DNA of 64,000 bases, taken from Petrosia ficiformis (lineage: Eukaryota; Porifera; Demospongiae; Haplosclerida; Petrosiidae). The DNA is taken from positions 30,834,466 to 30,898,465 of the forward strand of contig OX345636.1 of NCBI GenBank assembly GCA_947044365.1. Reading direction: 5' to 3'. Both the position numbers and the translations under genes were made by a program. Below, in pieces: positions 51,464-63,360 of the stretch (positions are counted from its first letter, which is position 1; each line of letters begins with the position of its first letter). A model generated the notes under the pieces. The model saw nothing but the letters and a program-made list of their open reading frames with translations, was not told the origin of the DNA and did no database searches.

Positions 51464-54400
51464 TTATGTTTTTGCCTTCTTTTCAATTACTAAGTCGTAC
51501 AAGTCATCTCCCAGCTTTCTTGCAGTTTCTGTTGCTTCACAACAATCCAACCATTCATCTGGTATAGCTTGAATACCCCAATAAGCACCCCCAATAGCAC
51601 CTGTTGTGAGGTAATGTATCAATGAATAAATAACTTGGTAAATTAGATATTCCCTGAACTAGTCCAACTAATTGATTAATCTGTTAAACCTGGAACTGTC
51701 AATAACAATTCATGTGCATCAATTAGTCATAATTATAATTTGCAAGTGAAATTTAGCCACCTACACCACATGCTGTTAATTTGTTCAGTCGATTGTAATG
51801 GTAAAGAAAACAAACAAGCAAACCTAATGTTGTAACTTATTTGGAGTTGTAAGTTACATTGCATCTGGTGATCAGCTTGCATATCACTGTGCAGTGATAA
51901 TCCTGTAGTATCAATGGCTATAATAATCAACTAGTCACTTCAGCCTCATGACCATTAGTCGACTAAAGATCTAATCATCCATGCCTTAAAATTAGACAAC
52001 AATTAACTATTTCATCCCAAACTGACCTGCCATGCTGGCTATTGTATCTGCATCACCTCCTAAACTAATAGCATAGGGTATAAGATCTCTGAATGAGCTG
52101 CTGGAACAATGTAGAAATGCATATAATGCAGATGCCACAGATTCACCTGAGAATGAAAATTTATACCATTTGATGAAGTAAATATGACATGTGTGGATAG
52201 TTAACTACTGAATAACAAATATTCAGATGATTGATAATGGTTAATGAAATGTTTGTCATTATAGACTTCGTTTCCTCTCCACCTGACATTTTTCACAAAA
52301 CATTAATATTGAAATAGCCAATTACATTGAAACACATTGTTTATATAATGCAGCTACTGCTTTGTCTTGGCAACGTAGATAGTCTATATGAAGTGGTTTG
52401 TTTAATTTTGTTGACACTTGAACTTCTGTTACCCTTGTTTGTGTATACTTTTTGGTTTTGATATCCCTACATATAGCTTTCTGCCATAGTTCATGGCATG
52501 ATATTGGAGTTGTCCATCATTAAAAGTAGTAGGAACAATAGTGACATAAGTATTTCGAGGGTAAACTAGGTGATGGTGTGAAGGTGGTGGGGTTGGTGTG
52601 TTTTGAACCATGCTTTATGACAGATATGGAGAAGCATTGGGAAAGAAGTGACAGTAACAGTTTAGTTAATTGTAGTGTGAAGGAATGCAAGTGGATTTTG
52701 AAGTTATGGCATCAAAAAGGTCAAAGCTGTATACTTCACCAAAGAAGTTCAAGCTATATGAATTGGAGAGATTTTCTGAGGTTTCTAAGCTTGAGAATAT
52801 CAAATATGGTGATGTATGATCTAGGGGAAGGTTACAATTGTGAAATCAGGAGAGCAAGTACCACTAGAAAGACATTTTTCAAGCAGGACTGTGTAATAGC
52901 TGATCAGTACAGAGTTGTACTGTGGGAGGAAGCATGAAATAAGTGAAGTGGCTGTTAAAATGTATAGTGGAAAAAAGTACTTTACACTGACAGATAATTC
53001 TAGTGATATACATGTAGGTGAGTGAGGTGGTTGACGGATCTGATAAGTGAAAATTTGTGCTGTCCGATTTGTTATTGCAGATGAGAAAAGGAGGAAAAAT
53101 GAAATAGTCTGCTTTTAACAAAGTAGTAGGATCTATTATAAGTGGTATAAATGGTGATAGTAGTGACATTAAATTGCTTAGTGCATCAAAAAATAAGTTC
53201 ATAATGAAATATGAAGATATTGTTCAGGATGTTTGACTGAATGTCATCTTACTTTGAGAGTACAGACTTTTTTCATAATTGAGTTTATCATTTCACAATA
53301 AACTAAAACTGAAGTGTACCTACCCTATATATACATCATTACAAAAAGCAATGTATATAACGATTCTCAATGTATGTGTAAGAAAAGGTAGTTGAACTGT
53401 CGTTAGCATGACACAGATCTATCACTGGAACAACACAAGGTGAACAATGCACACCTTCACCAAACAACCACTCCTATAGGTACTGAAGAATGAGGAGCTA
53501 CATATGGAAGCAGACAACTTCACAACACTTGAAGTTAGCTGCAGCACATCTCTGCTCATTTTAATAAAGTTATACAAGTTATTGAAAAGAAGCCAATGAA
53601 CTATCACACCAATAGAAAGTTTGCACTCCTTCGGATGATAGATAGGCGAAAAACACAAATAATACTTAATAAGTCTTGTACAACTACATGTAAATGTATT
53701 TTTAATAAACTACCTGCTAATACTCCATGTCCTAACAGTTGTTCTACATCATCAGCAGTGGGTTTCTCTGGCTGTAGAAGAAGTCCTCTTATCCTATCCA
53801 GACATGATGTGTAGCAAGGTTGACCTTTCAAAATCTTCATTCTCACTTTTCTGGGATCCACAGGATTTGATGCAGAGGAATTTGTAGGAACGGTTTCAGT
53901 TTGATCTCTGTGTTAAAATAATTATTATGATATGAAGTACAATAATATACTTTTTAACAGAGTATTATACATATTTACTGCATCTCATGAAATTCTGACT
54001 AATGAGATTGCAGGAAAGGCACCACCTGCCAGTGCACAAATTTAAATTTAAAGCATTGGCGGATGATGCCTTTCCTGCAGCCATCCTCGTGCCACATTAA
54101 AATGTGTATTGCACTGTAAAGGGTGCTACAACTAATAAACATAATAATGCACATGTACAAGTCTACTAGTACAAGGTACAGAATCCTCACCATACACTAG
54201 TATCAGTAGTATGATACGAAATTTCCAGCAAAACAATGAACATTGGCACTTCAAACCATGTATCCATGACAGTGCAGTATAGAAATGCTGTATTAAGCTC
54301 TGCAACATGATATTTTCAAAAGGTGTGGTTAAATATGTAGGCTAGCATAGCACTGTTTCAGTGCTAGCCTGCATATCAACCAGTTCTGAATAGAGCAAAA

Positions 54401-57400
54401 ATGTTATTGATCCTTGTAGAATTTGAAATGTGCAGATAGCTTGTTTGAAAATAAATATTTAATGCTATGATGACAAAGTATAGCCATAAGCTAGTACATA
54501 CAAATAATTCACTTTGCAGTGTTTCTGGGTTTCTGTTCCAATGTTGTCTCTGCATTTTCTTCTGTCAAACTCTCCATCCTCTCCTCAAATTTTTGTATAC
54601 TTTCATACAAAAATGATACAAATTCCAGTTTATCTAGTGATCCTACAGGTGACTTCATTGCATGTTTAATGGCCATTGCTTGTAAGAGAGCTCCATTAAT
54701 ACCACTAATATGAGCATGTGTTAATCTAGTGCTATTACGAACTACCTAGTAACAGAAACAGATAAAACAAATTTTCAATAATCATGTCATAGTAATTAAT
54801 AATAAATCTGCAAAGTTGGCCAACTATCAATATTATATATAGACAATTTCTTTTATTTTTGTAAGTTCTAACCCTAATATATTAAATTTGTAATTAATAA
54901 TAAACAATTAAAAATGGGATCATAGATATTTGTTCTTGTTTCAATGCTCAAATTTCAGTTGAATTAATTGATAGTGATAGTTCTGACACTCCATAATATT
55001 TTTAGAACTGGAGAGCTTTTGCATTTTGTTAGTGATATCCAAGGCTGCAGTCAAATACATTAGTATTTGTATTTAAATGCATTTTAATACTTTTTCAAGT
55101 ATTTGTATTGGCACTTGTATTGGAGGATGTAAAATTAAAAGCATTTGTTTATAAATACTTTGAAAACGTATTTGAAATGCACCAAATACTCTTTAAATAC
55201 TCTTTTCTCAATTAGTGTTAATAATACTATTATTAGTACTGTGCTGCTTATCTTTTAATTACAATAAGATTACTAGAAACAACAGTTAACACTATTTGAA
55301 TCTAACTAGACAAAGAAGTATTTGAGAAGTATTTAAATACTTTTCAAAGTATTTGTATTTTAAATACATTTGTACATCAGTATGAAGTGTTTGAATTTAG
55401 GCTTGGTTGGCTATGTGTATTCATACTGAAGAATTTGTTTACACCAGTCAGAACAATTTTATTTCAAATGATTTATTTTGAAAAAAGATTACCAGACATT
55501 TTGATTACTTTACAGCAATCTTCACCAGTGGTATAGTATGGTACACACAGTACATAGCTACTTATATATAATACTGATACAGATACATACATACATGCAT
55601 GCATGCACACTATGCATGCACACTAAACAAACACATGATTAAAAAAAATGTGCACACACATATCTGGAAAAATATGTTCGCACATGTTGGTGATAGTTAG
55701 GATGGTAGTATCAGTATTTGTATTTGTAATCAATGTTTACTGAGCATTTCCATTTGTATTTTAATACTACTGAATGCCCCAAGCCTGGTGATATCAGTGT
55801 GTTAAAGTGACAAATTATAGAAATAGTACATGGACAAAATAACATCATAGCTTTATCAAGTATGGAATGTTACCAACTACTGAACATTTATAACACTACT
55901 AGCTACACAATTGTGCAAATTATTTTAACCTCTAGAATGCAGAATTAATCTGAAAATATTGATGAGCTGCCTCTATTGAATTATTTTTAGCATACTTCTA
56001 TTAGTGTGGCATCATCATTGTAGCCATACAAAGCAGCTGGAGATATTCTCATTGCACCGCCATTACCACAAGAACCTTCACCTTTAATAATGGAAAAACA
56101 ATACATTTCATTAGTTATATTATGTAATCAATTTCAGCATGCATGAATGTGACTAGCTCCATGAAGGTGGCTTATGACAATATTTTACAACAGACATTAA
56201 ATATGTTGTTTAAATTGTTACTATTTTATATTGGAAGGAAAAAATCCTTCCAAATATCAAACTAGTCCGCTTTGTATATAAAATTGCAATCATTAAATAT
56301 AAACATAAATTTTGTTTAAAATTATTTCAAACACACAAGCACATTGTTCAGCAGTGGATTTTAAAAATCAAACAAGCAATTGTCCCACCACCAAAATAGA
56401 ATTGTTCACAAAGTTGGGGATTTGATGATTCAAACATATGTATAGTTAAATCAGATATATATCTTATTAGAGGCATTCATTCTGTCCTGTATACTGTGGA
56501 ATCAAATTAGAACGTACATGTATTTTCCATGTGTCCTATAAAAATTTAAACAAAAATAATTTTAGCTCCTGATTATTCATTCTGTCCTGTACACTGTGGT
56601 ACGAAATTAGAATATGGATCTATAACATGTTCTGGAAAATGAATACTTAGAACTCTGGATTATTGAAATCATTTTTATGAAACAGTTCATAATCATTATA
56701 ATGACTTAGAATTGTTTATATGGAAGTGTTGAGATTTTTATGGCCATCCCTATGATTGCTTTTCACGGGATTGGATCTATATATATATATTTATATTCTT
56801 GTGTCCACTTGTGCAACTATGCGTTGTATACGTAGTTAAGGAAGTTGCGTCATTCCTGGGGGCTCGGTCAATTAATGGGCGTGGCACGTAATAGAACATG
56901 CGCTCGAGCTCTACAGAGTAGTACAGACCAGAAGAAGGAAAGTTGCTTGTAGCTTACGCAGAAACTGAAACTAATAGCAAGCTATTCTACCTACAATATA
57001 TTCCTAAAGTTCTACAAGGTTCTTTAAAGGTAAAGAGAGTAGATAATCAAAATAATAACTATAATAGGCTGTTGTGTTTCAGGCATGATAAAGTCAGCCA
57101 TGCTTACTGAATGCTGGACACCACAAAGCAGTCATAGGGATACTTAAATTTGTAAAGCAATCATAGGATGTTTTTTTCTCTATATACTCTTGTTTTTTTT
57201 TGCTTTTTATATACCTACATGTCCTTTACAATATAATTTTATATACTTATAACATGAATAATACCACTAACAGAGGTTTCATAAATGTAATTACAATCTA
57301 TTCTTGTACACATTAATGTATGTATTTACATGTTTGACTGTTTGTTTGTCCATCTCGAGAGCATGTGCATGTCTGTACATGTATAATCATATTTGTGGAT

Positions 57401-60243
57401 GTTTATGTATGTGTATATAACAATACATGTTTGTGTGTATACATGTGGCAATAAAAATATTATTACAAATGAAGTAGGCCTTGTGGTAATTATACCTTGA
57501 AACTGTTGTTGGGCTGGCCCATATACATCCTCAAATTGGCATTTTCTCAATTTAATGAAAACTGTTGAAACTGACGCACCATATCCTCTATTTGTATTAG
57601 TGAAATATTCTTCTGTGAATCTAGTTGATAAATAACAACAGACATGGAGAAAAATTATCCCTGAGATTATTTTGTAATGACCAAAATACAATATTATAAT
57701 CATTGCTGATGAATTCAATTATTGGACTGCACAAGCCTCCTGTGGAATGATGCAACTTCTTTATAAAACTATATACACGTGTACATGTGCTACACATGTG
57801 ACTCAAGCATATTTACTCCATGGAAATGGATTGCCATAAAAATTATACACATAATAGTAATTTATCTTATCCTAAAAGGCATATTAAGATAAAACTTCAT
57901 CTTCAGATAATTTGTCAAAGTACCTTTTAGCCATGTCCAGATGATCAAACTTTTGACATCCAACAAGAGACTGAGCCATAGTCAGTGTCATTGCAGAATC
58001 ATCTGTATAACTAATGACAGGGCCCTTACCACTCTTATACTCAGACACCTGATCAGAAATCTTAGCTTTAACCTAATCAATTTGATTATACACATAATAG
58101 AGCACCCCTTCACTCAGCAAATTATTATCACTGAATCTAAATTCTGATCACATTCACTTGGGCCTTATATACCACCATTGAAACTTTAAGCCATGCATGA
58201 TACAAAAAATTAGGCTTGCATGATTGCATTTAGGGTTGGGTGCACTAATAAGCTTTTTGTGTAACCTAATTCATCTCACAAAATACCTTAATTATTATCA
58301 CATGGTTATTTTAGCTAATATATATTTGGTTTAGAGTGGGTGCGACTGTTTACATGGTTATACAATATACAGTTTGCCATGGTAACCTTCACGATATTAT
58401 CGTGCATGTGTATATTGCCCAACCCTACTTGCATCAGCAGAACAGGGTTGAGAGTGAGATCAACATGGACTTTGTTGTATAGCTTTAGCATTTAGCATTT
58501 TACTGTTGCATACATGTACCTATACCAACTATTTCTGATTTCCCCCAAGACCCGAGTGAATGTGTATCATGCTTTAGTGATCTAGTCATTAAGATCACTG
58601 AAGCTTCAAAATGTCTTTATACAGTGTCCTCTTTCAAGGTGATTGACCATATACCATAAATCCTAAATGTATGTCACATAACAGTTGATGCAGTAGTCAA
58701 GTTTTAACTTTTCAACTTACTTGGTCAATATTGTGTGTTCCATGCCATGACTTTAATTCCCAGTAAGCTCCCAAACAATCACCTATAACAGCTCCAACAA
58801 GAGAACCTATGAATAATTGCCAGAGTAATAACAGAAAATAACCTTGTGGCTATCTACAAAGATTGCAATGACGCAGTATAGCCATTAAGAATGCAGTGCA
58901 ACCAAAGAATACACCCTTTGCAAGTGTAGCCCACATACTCCACTTGGAGGAGGAAGGGTCGGGTAACCCTAGCATATATGTAACATTGTTCCTTAAAACT
59001 GGTGTACCAAGAGAAACAGCTGTTTCTTACAAGTTAGTCATGTGGAAGCCATTTTCTTCCCTAAGATCGCATAGCAAGAATGCAACTTTTGTGCAATCTG
59101 ATTGGGTCAACATATTTCAATTAGAGGGCACAAGTCTTATATGCCATTTGATTTACACCCGTATGTAATATGCAAAGCAATGAAATGAGAAAGTAGACAA
59201 TAAAATCACCTGTTTACACATCTCTAGTTGCTGAAAACTAGAACATCATAAATATCATGACCTGGTATTACCTATGAATTTCAAGCAACATGAAATATAC
59301 AGTAACTGTCAGTAAGCGAGCAGTGCATAGCAGACCGTTCCTCCTTTAAGTGGAGGTTGTATAGTCACTCCTGACAGTGCACTTCCTGCCATACAGTGAC
59401 TGCTTAATTAGATATGGGATTGCAAAAAGAATTAAAACAGAAATGTATACGAGGAGAAATAAGCCAATTTAAACAGAAAGATTTCCATTTCGAGTTGATA
59501 TTAAGTCAACAATATCATAACCATAATTATATATAATTATATACATTTATTTTTTTTATACATATAATTATATATATATATAATTTATATAACACATATT
59601 ATACAGATATATAATAATTATTATATACAACACATATATTAATATATATAATACATACATACATATAATATATAAATAATATGTATGTATAGGTTATAAC
59701 ACCCTACGAGTGCTATATCAGATTTCTAATCACCAAGCACGATGGCCGTAGGCCCGAGGGCAAGGTGATTATAAATATGATATAGCACGAGTAGGCGTGT
59801 TATAATTAATATAATTATCTCACAAAATAGAAAAACTTCATTGATGTCTGACGCTTCTCCTACCTTTTTGTCGGCACTTTGGAGAAGGTAAGCGTTGTTT
59901 TCTTGTAGTCTGTTTCGATGGCAGGTTTTATATCTGACCACAGGGTGCTATATCTGATTTATAAACCTGTGGTTTACTTTGATGTTTCACCGTATCGGGA
60001 TATATACATATACATACATACATAATATATATATACATAATTATAATTATATATATATATATATATATATATACATTATATATATAATTATATATATATA
60101 ATATATATATGTATATATATTATAACCATAACTATTGAGATGACACCAACAACGAAGAGCAAAACAATATTTTTAAACTATGGATCAAAAAACTAATACA
60201 GATCAGAAGACATACCTTGAAATTTATTTCTTAAGCTGGCCAT
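51464..60243 (-). CDS. ADPRS: ARH3-type ADP-ribosyl-serine hydrolase (9 exons, 385 aa)
   Basis: Exons, 5' to 3' on the minus strand: 60243-60216, 58806-58721, 58072-57924, 57620-57496, 56081-55996, 54745-54513, 53907-53714, 52146-52027, 51600-51464. All introns are GT-AG and the frame is open to TAA at 51466-51464. ARH3 removes ADP-ribose from serine and degrades poly(ADP-ribose) in nucleus and mitochondria. Landmarks: GDCLGAYWE (Glu26), ISYTDDSAM (Asp62, Asp63), RGYGASVSTVF, CGNGGAMR (136-141), RLTHAHISGINGALLQA (165 on) and GGDADTIASMAG (Asp332, Asp334, Thr335). These supply the two-metal site; human ARH3 has GGDTDT where this has GGDADT. Length is close to the usual 360-370 residues. The alternative ARH1 is less likely because of the YTDD and GNGGAMR context. 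A GC box (CCCCACCC, about 60250) lies just upstream of the start. Confidence 0.92.
52383..52480 (-). repeat. Dispersed repeat family A, copy 3
   Basis: Reverse complement reads TATGTAGGGATATCAAAACC and ACAAAATTAAACAAACCACT, as at 2870-2940 and 8660-8740. Confidence 0.75.
52610..53230 (+). pseudogene. OB-fold (RPA-like) protein relic
   Basis: Fragments in different frames give a coherent order: FEVMASKRSKLYTSPKKFKL, YELERFSEVSKLENIKYGDV, DLGEGYNCEIRRASTTRKTF, FKQDCVIADQYRVVLWEEA, EVAVKMYSGKKYFTLTDNSS. The KQD..VAD....V.LWEE pattern is typical of single-stranded-DNA-binding OB folds in RPA-like proteins, including those in repeated, transposon-associated families of sponges and cnidarians. Stops and frameshifts (about 52700, 52820, 52937) make it non-functional. 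No introns are seen. Lies opposite to the ARH3 gene. Assignment to RPA-like is inference from pattern. Confidence 0.55.
53908..55995 (-). other. ARH3 introns 6 and 5 (either side of exon 6)
   Basis: Intron 6 (53908-54512) shows no recognisable repeat. Intron 5 (54746-55995) is mostly the nested AGGCT-ended unit at 55031-55786. Confidence 0.7.
55031..55786. mobile_element. AGGCT-ended MITE with a nested relative of the satellite element
   Basis: Outer ends AGGCTGCAGTCAAATAC and CCCCAAGCCT are degenerate inverted repeats; the interior has GTATTTGTATTTAAATGC-type words as in 41980-42306. Inserted at about 55400-55690 is a short copy of the satellite element's end (CAGAACAATTTTATTTCAAA, ATTACCAGACATTTTGATTA, CAATCTTCACCAGTGGTATA), without the tandem expansion. 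Confidence 0.7.
56082..57495 (-). other. ARH3 intron 4
   Basis: 1414 bases. Contains a GGGATGGCC-family end (CCATCCCTATGATTGC, 56744), family C repeat copy 2 and T-rich sequence. A duplicated block CATTCTGTCCTGTA(T/C)ACTGTGG occurs at 56478 and 56578, 100 bases apart. Confidence 0.65.
56850..57195 (-). repeat. Dispersed repeat family C, copy 2
   Basis: Inverse of 13150-13395 (TAGCTTACGCAGAAACTGAA, GTTCTACAAGGTTCTTTAAA, GTGTTTCAGGCATGATAAAG), with the outer block TTAATGGGCGTGGCACGTAA at 56872 in direct orientation. Confidence 0.8.
58807..60215 (-). other. ARH3 intron 1
   Basis: 1409 bases. The 59520-60125 part is extremely TA-rich with short palindromes and holds the foldback at 59694-59800. 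An ORF at 58896-59168 on the plus strand has no homology I recognise. Confidence 0.7.
59694..59800. mobile_element. Foldback MITE with GTTATAAC ends, copy 2
   Basis: GTTATAACACCCTACGAGTG pairs with CACGAGTAGGCGTGTTATAA; arms of about 42 bases surround CCCGAGGGCAAGG. A partial third relative follows at 59940-59985 (GGTGCTATATCTGATTTATA). Confidence 0.82.
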
Positions 60244-61664
60244 TGTACGGGTGGGGCTTAAAGTAGGCTGGGCTAATTACTATATATATAATATATTATA
60301 ATTATAATGTAACATTCCAAATCAACCACCTACATAATAACACTGTCAGAACGGTGAGTTACACGCAGCCAAATATTCTAATTATGGCACCAGTGTAAAA
60401 TTGAAGGTCATGAATATAGAGTATAAACACGACACTCTCTGTATCTTTGCTGTAATGGTAAGTTAATCTTCCATTGAATACATTAATTTTAGTTTTGCAG
60501 AGTTCCACTATAAATGCACCTAAGTTCTGAGTGTCAAGACATATACTACTGAATGGTTTGAACACCAACCAAATGTGTTATGAGTACCTGAAGAATTTGG
60601 AATTATTAGTTTGCGTCCTTAGTACAGTTTTAGATTATGTATCTACATCTATATTATCACATGGCAGGAACCGAGGAATAATCAATGTCATTTATCAGTG
60701 ACACTTGACTACAAAGATGTGTTATATGACAGGCCATGAAAGACAAATGTTTACTATCCTCCAGACATCAGTACATTCATTGGGCTCGTTGATCCACAAC
60801 TCAATATACAATTTTGCAAAAGAAAATGGTGATTATTGATCTACCTCTTTCATCTGATAAATAAGACGTATTGTACTGAAGAGTCTAATATGCTGACCCA
60901 ATTTGAAACTAACTATGTGGGTCCTTGATGTACATTTTGGATTATGGGCCCACAACTATAATGATCATGTGACATGTAGGATCCAGTGAATAATGTGATA
61001 TACAAAAGCAACCTGATTATAACGAACAGTTAATTACAAGGAAACAGTGATTCATAAATGTGATACATCAGCATGTTTGTTTTAGGTGTTTGCCTACATG
61101 TACATGTATGCATGATTGTGTGAAAGCCAATATAGTTCATCTACCACATCATCAAGAGATATTGTATGGATGACCAATATAACTACGTTAATTGTTAACC
61201 ACTATGCTTGAAATTAGTAGTCTGGTTCCTTGCCATATTTTTACCTGTATGGAAGCATGTTCTTCAGAGTAAGGCAGGGAAAACAACTCTTGATATGGCT
61301 TTACTAGTCTTTGCTCCAATGTCAATGTAGAAAATATACAGATTATACATGAAGTTTCACAAGCTGTATGAATCACTGTGCAGTGGCGTATTACAACAGC
61401 CATAACACACATTCCTGTTATGTGATATTTCATTTCCAGCCAGTCTGGAAAAAGAAACTGTTGATTTGGTTATGAAAGCTTTCTATCAGCAAAATGTCTG
61501 TTTGTTTCTGACTCTACATCATCTCCCTTTGTTGCGGACTAATGATTAAAACATTTCATAGTATCATAATATTATTTGTTTATGTACAAATTAAACAACA
61601 TGCATATGCATAATTATGTATGTAAGTACATCATGCACTCTCCTCTCTTGTAATTAAGTATAAG
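60244..61664. other. Region upstream of the ARH3 gene
   Basis: Promoter and intergenic sequence. A GGGTGGGG box lies next to the start codon and a TA-rich tract at about 60278-60310. No other coding signal is supported. Confidence 0.55.
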
Positions 61665-62195
61665 TTTATGTGGAGAAACAGAAACAACAAATGACTGCCT
61701 CATACCAAGAGATTTTATTACAGACTGCTACAATGACTCACCAGAAAGAGCCATCAGATGTACTCCTGATGGAATCAGACTTCACATTTCTTCACAGTGT
61801 GCCTCATCAAGCAACAAGCCTGCTAGAATATGATTTGTCCTTAACGTTTAAGCATTCTTCTCCATTTATGAACAGTGAAGAGGTTCTCGGGACTGGAAAA
61901 AACAAGCTGATAGTTTCTCTCCAGCACTCTTTGTTTTACGCTAGGGCTGGTGTTAGAGGAGATGGATGCAACACAAATTCCTTTTGACGAATATACGTCT
62001 ACCTGATCTTTCATCACGGACAGTGGTGGAGACAACGATGGACTTCTCCCAGATTCTTAGTCAGTGAAAAGTGATTGGAAGAGAGGGACTTTTTCCAAAT
62101 CCAGGTGGCAGAGCAACTAAGACATCCATACCACTAACAAAGGCTTCAATAGCTCATACTCTAACTTGCAAAATGCTTCCTCCACAATCTTTTGC
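61665..62195 (-). pseudogene. RecQ-like DEAH helicase fragment
   Basis: Reading leftward: EEAFCKLEYE, FVSGMDVLVALPPGFGKS (Walker A), a frame change, VMKDQVDVYSSKGICVAS and QLVFSSPENLF (motif Ia/Ib region), then LLLDEAHCEEM (motif II, about 61800-61820) in another frame, where the visible similarity fades. Frameshifts near 62040 and 61840. Covers roughly the first half of the helicase core. Same family and strand as 32469-32730 but a different segment, so two independent relics. Confidence 0.8.
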
Positions 62196-62989
62196 ACATT
62201 CTTCACCATTTAATTAATAACAATACAGAGGTGGTAGTTTGTAATGAATCTTTTTGAAGATTGAATGAAAGGAGGTATGGTATTAAGCAGATTTGCCTTC
62301 TCTGTCAGATGTAGCGTCAAGATTTACGGCCAGTGGAATTGAATTACTGCTAGTGTGGTTTTGAATATATTAGAGTTATTCACTGATGCAAAGTCATGGA
62401 TGAGAGTGTTGTCATAGACTGTTTTGCAGCTATACAATTATCATGGAAAGACTGTTCAGTGGTTACAATGTGATCGTCAGTGTTATCACGCTGATTAGAT
62501 TTATACTTTCTTTTCATAGTACATAAGCATTTGTTATAGATTGGAGTTCATCCATGGCCTGGACTCAGGATGGAGGACACTGACAAGAGCAGATTGTTAC
62601 CTTAGGAATATACAGAGGAGAGGCATTCAATATATAAAAGTTTTGATGGAGGACTAAATGTAATCAGTGTTAGAGTATGGGCATTTGTTGAAGTCAGCAA
62701 GTAATTACAGAGTCCATCAAAGTATGCTTTTTGAGTACTCAAAAACAAATTTAGCTACTTGTTTCGAAATAGTATTAACAAAAATATCAGACAAAAGAGA
62801 CAATGATGTGATCAGATAGATTATTGATAAACCACCATTTGTGAATAATTGGCATCACAGGGCAGTTTCTTGATGTAACCAGTGCTAATATATAGATAGA
62901 AATGATCATTCTGTAAATAAAATACCCAACACCTAACCCTAATAATCATAAACCCTTGAAAAACTTTACGTGATCACGCTTGCAGTTAC
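62196..62989. other. Gene-free stretch
   Basis: No recognisable exon, repeat end or RNA gene. Confidence 0.45.
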
Positions 62990-63360
62990 ATATAAAAAAA
63001 TTTTCTAAAGCGCGTCAAACGCGATTCTGTAAACGGAAGCAGCACCTCTAATTAAGAAAAGACACGCCCGTAATTAATTAACCGCGTGTAAAATGGTGGC
63101 GCTGAAGATGAGCTAGCTGTCTCGAGTTTCTAGCTGTGCCAATATCTCAAAGCCTTCAGAAAAATAAAGTTGAGTAGCTATTGTGGGATGATGAAGTAGG
63201 TGAAATGTTTTGTAGATTTCAAGATAGATTCAAGGAATTGTTTAGGTGAATGTTTAGTTCTTTGTATTGGTTGTATTTTTGGCAATTTATAATGTCTCTG
63301 TTGAACTACAGTGCATGTATGCTAGGAGCTTAAAGAGAGCTGTTTGTATCAGATATTTTG
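62990..63360 (+). repeat. Dispersed repeat family D, copy 2
   Basis: Complement of 13880-14250: AAAGCGCGTCAAACGCG, CACCTCTAATTAAGAAAAGA, CTCAAAGCCTTCAGAAAAAT, CTATTGTGGGATGATGAAGT, GTGCATGTATGCTAGGAGCT. Confidence 0.82.

Larger units (their letters stand above)
52147..53713 (-). other. ARH3 intron 7, hosting antisense relics
   Basis: 1567 bases. Contains family A repeat copy 3 and an antisense OB-fold pseudogene, described separately. Confidence 0.8.

Noticed and set aside
52578..52937. 119-codon plus-strand ORF as an intact gene
   Set aside because: The OB-fold similarity switches frame inside and after it, so the single-frame ORF is partly out of frame.
57326..57718. 130-codon minus-strand ORF as a separate gene
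   Set aside because: It is ARH3 exon 4 with flanking intron read-through.
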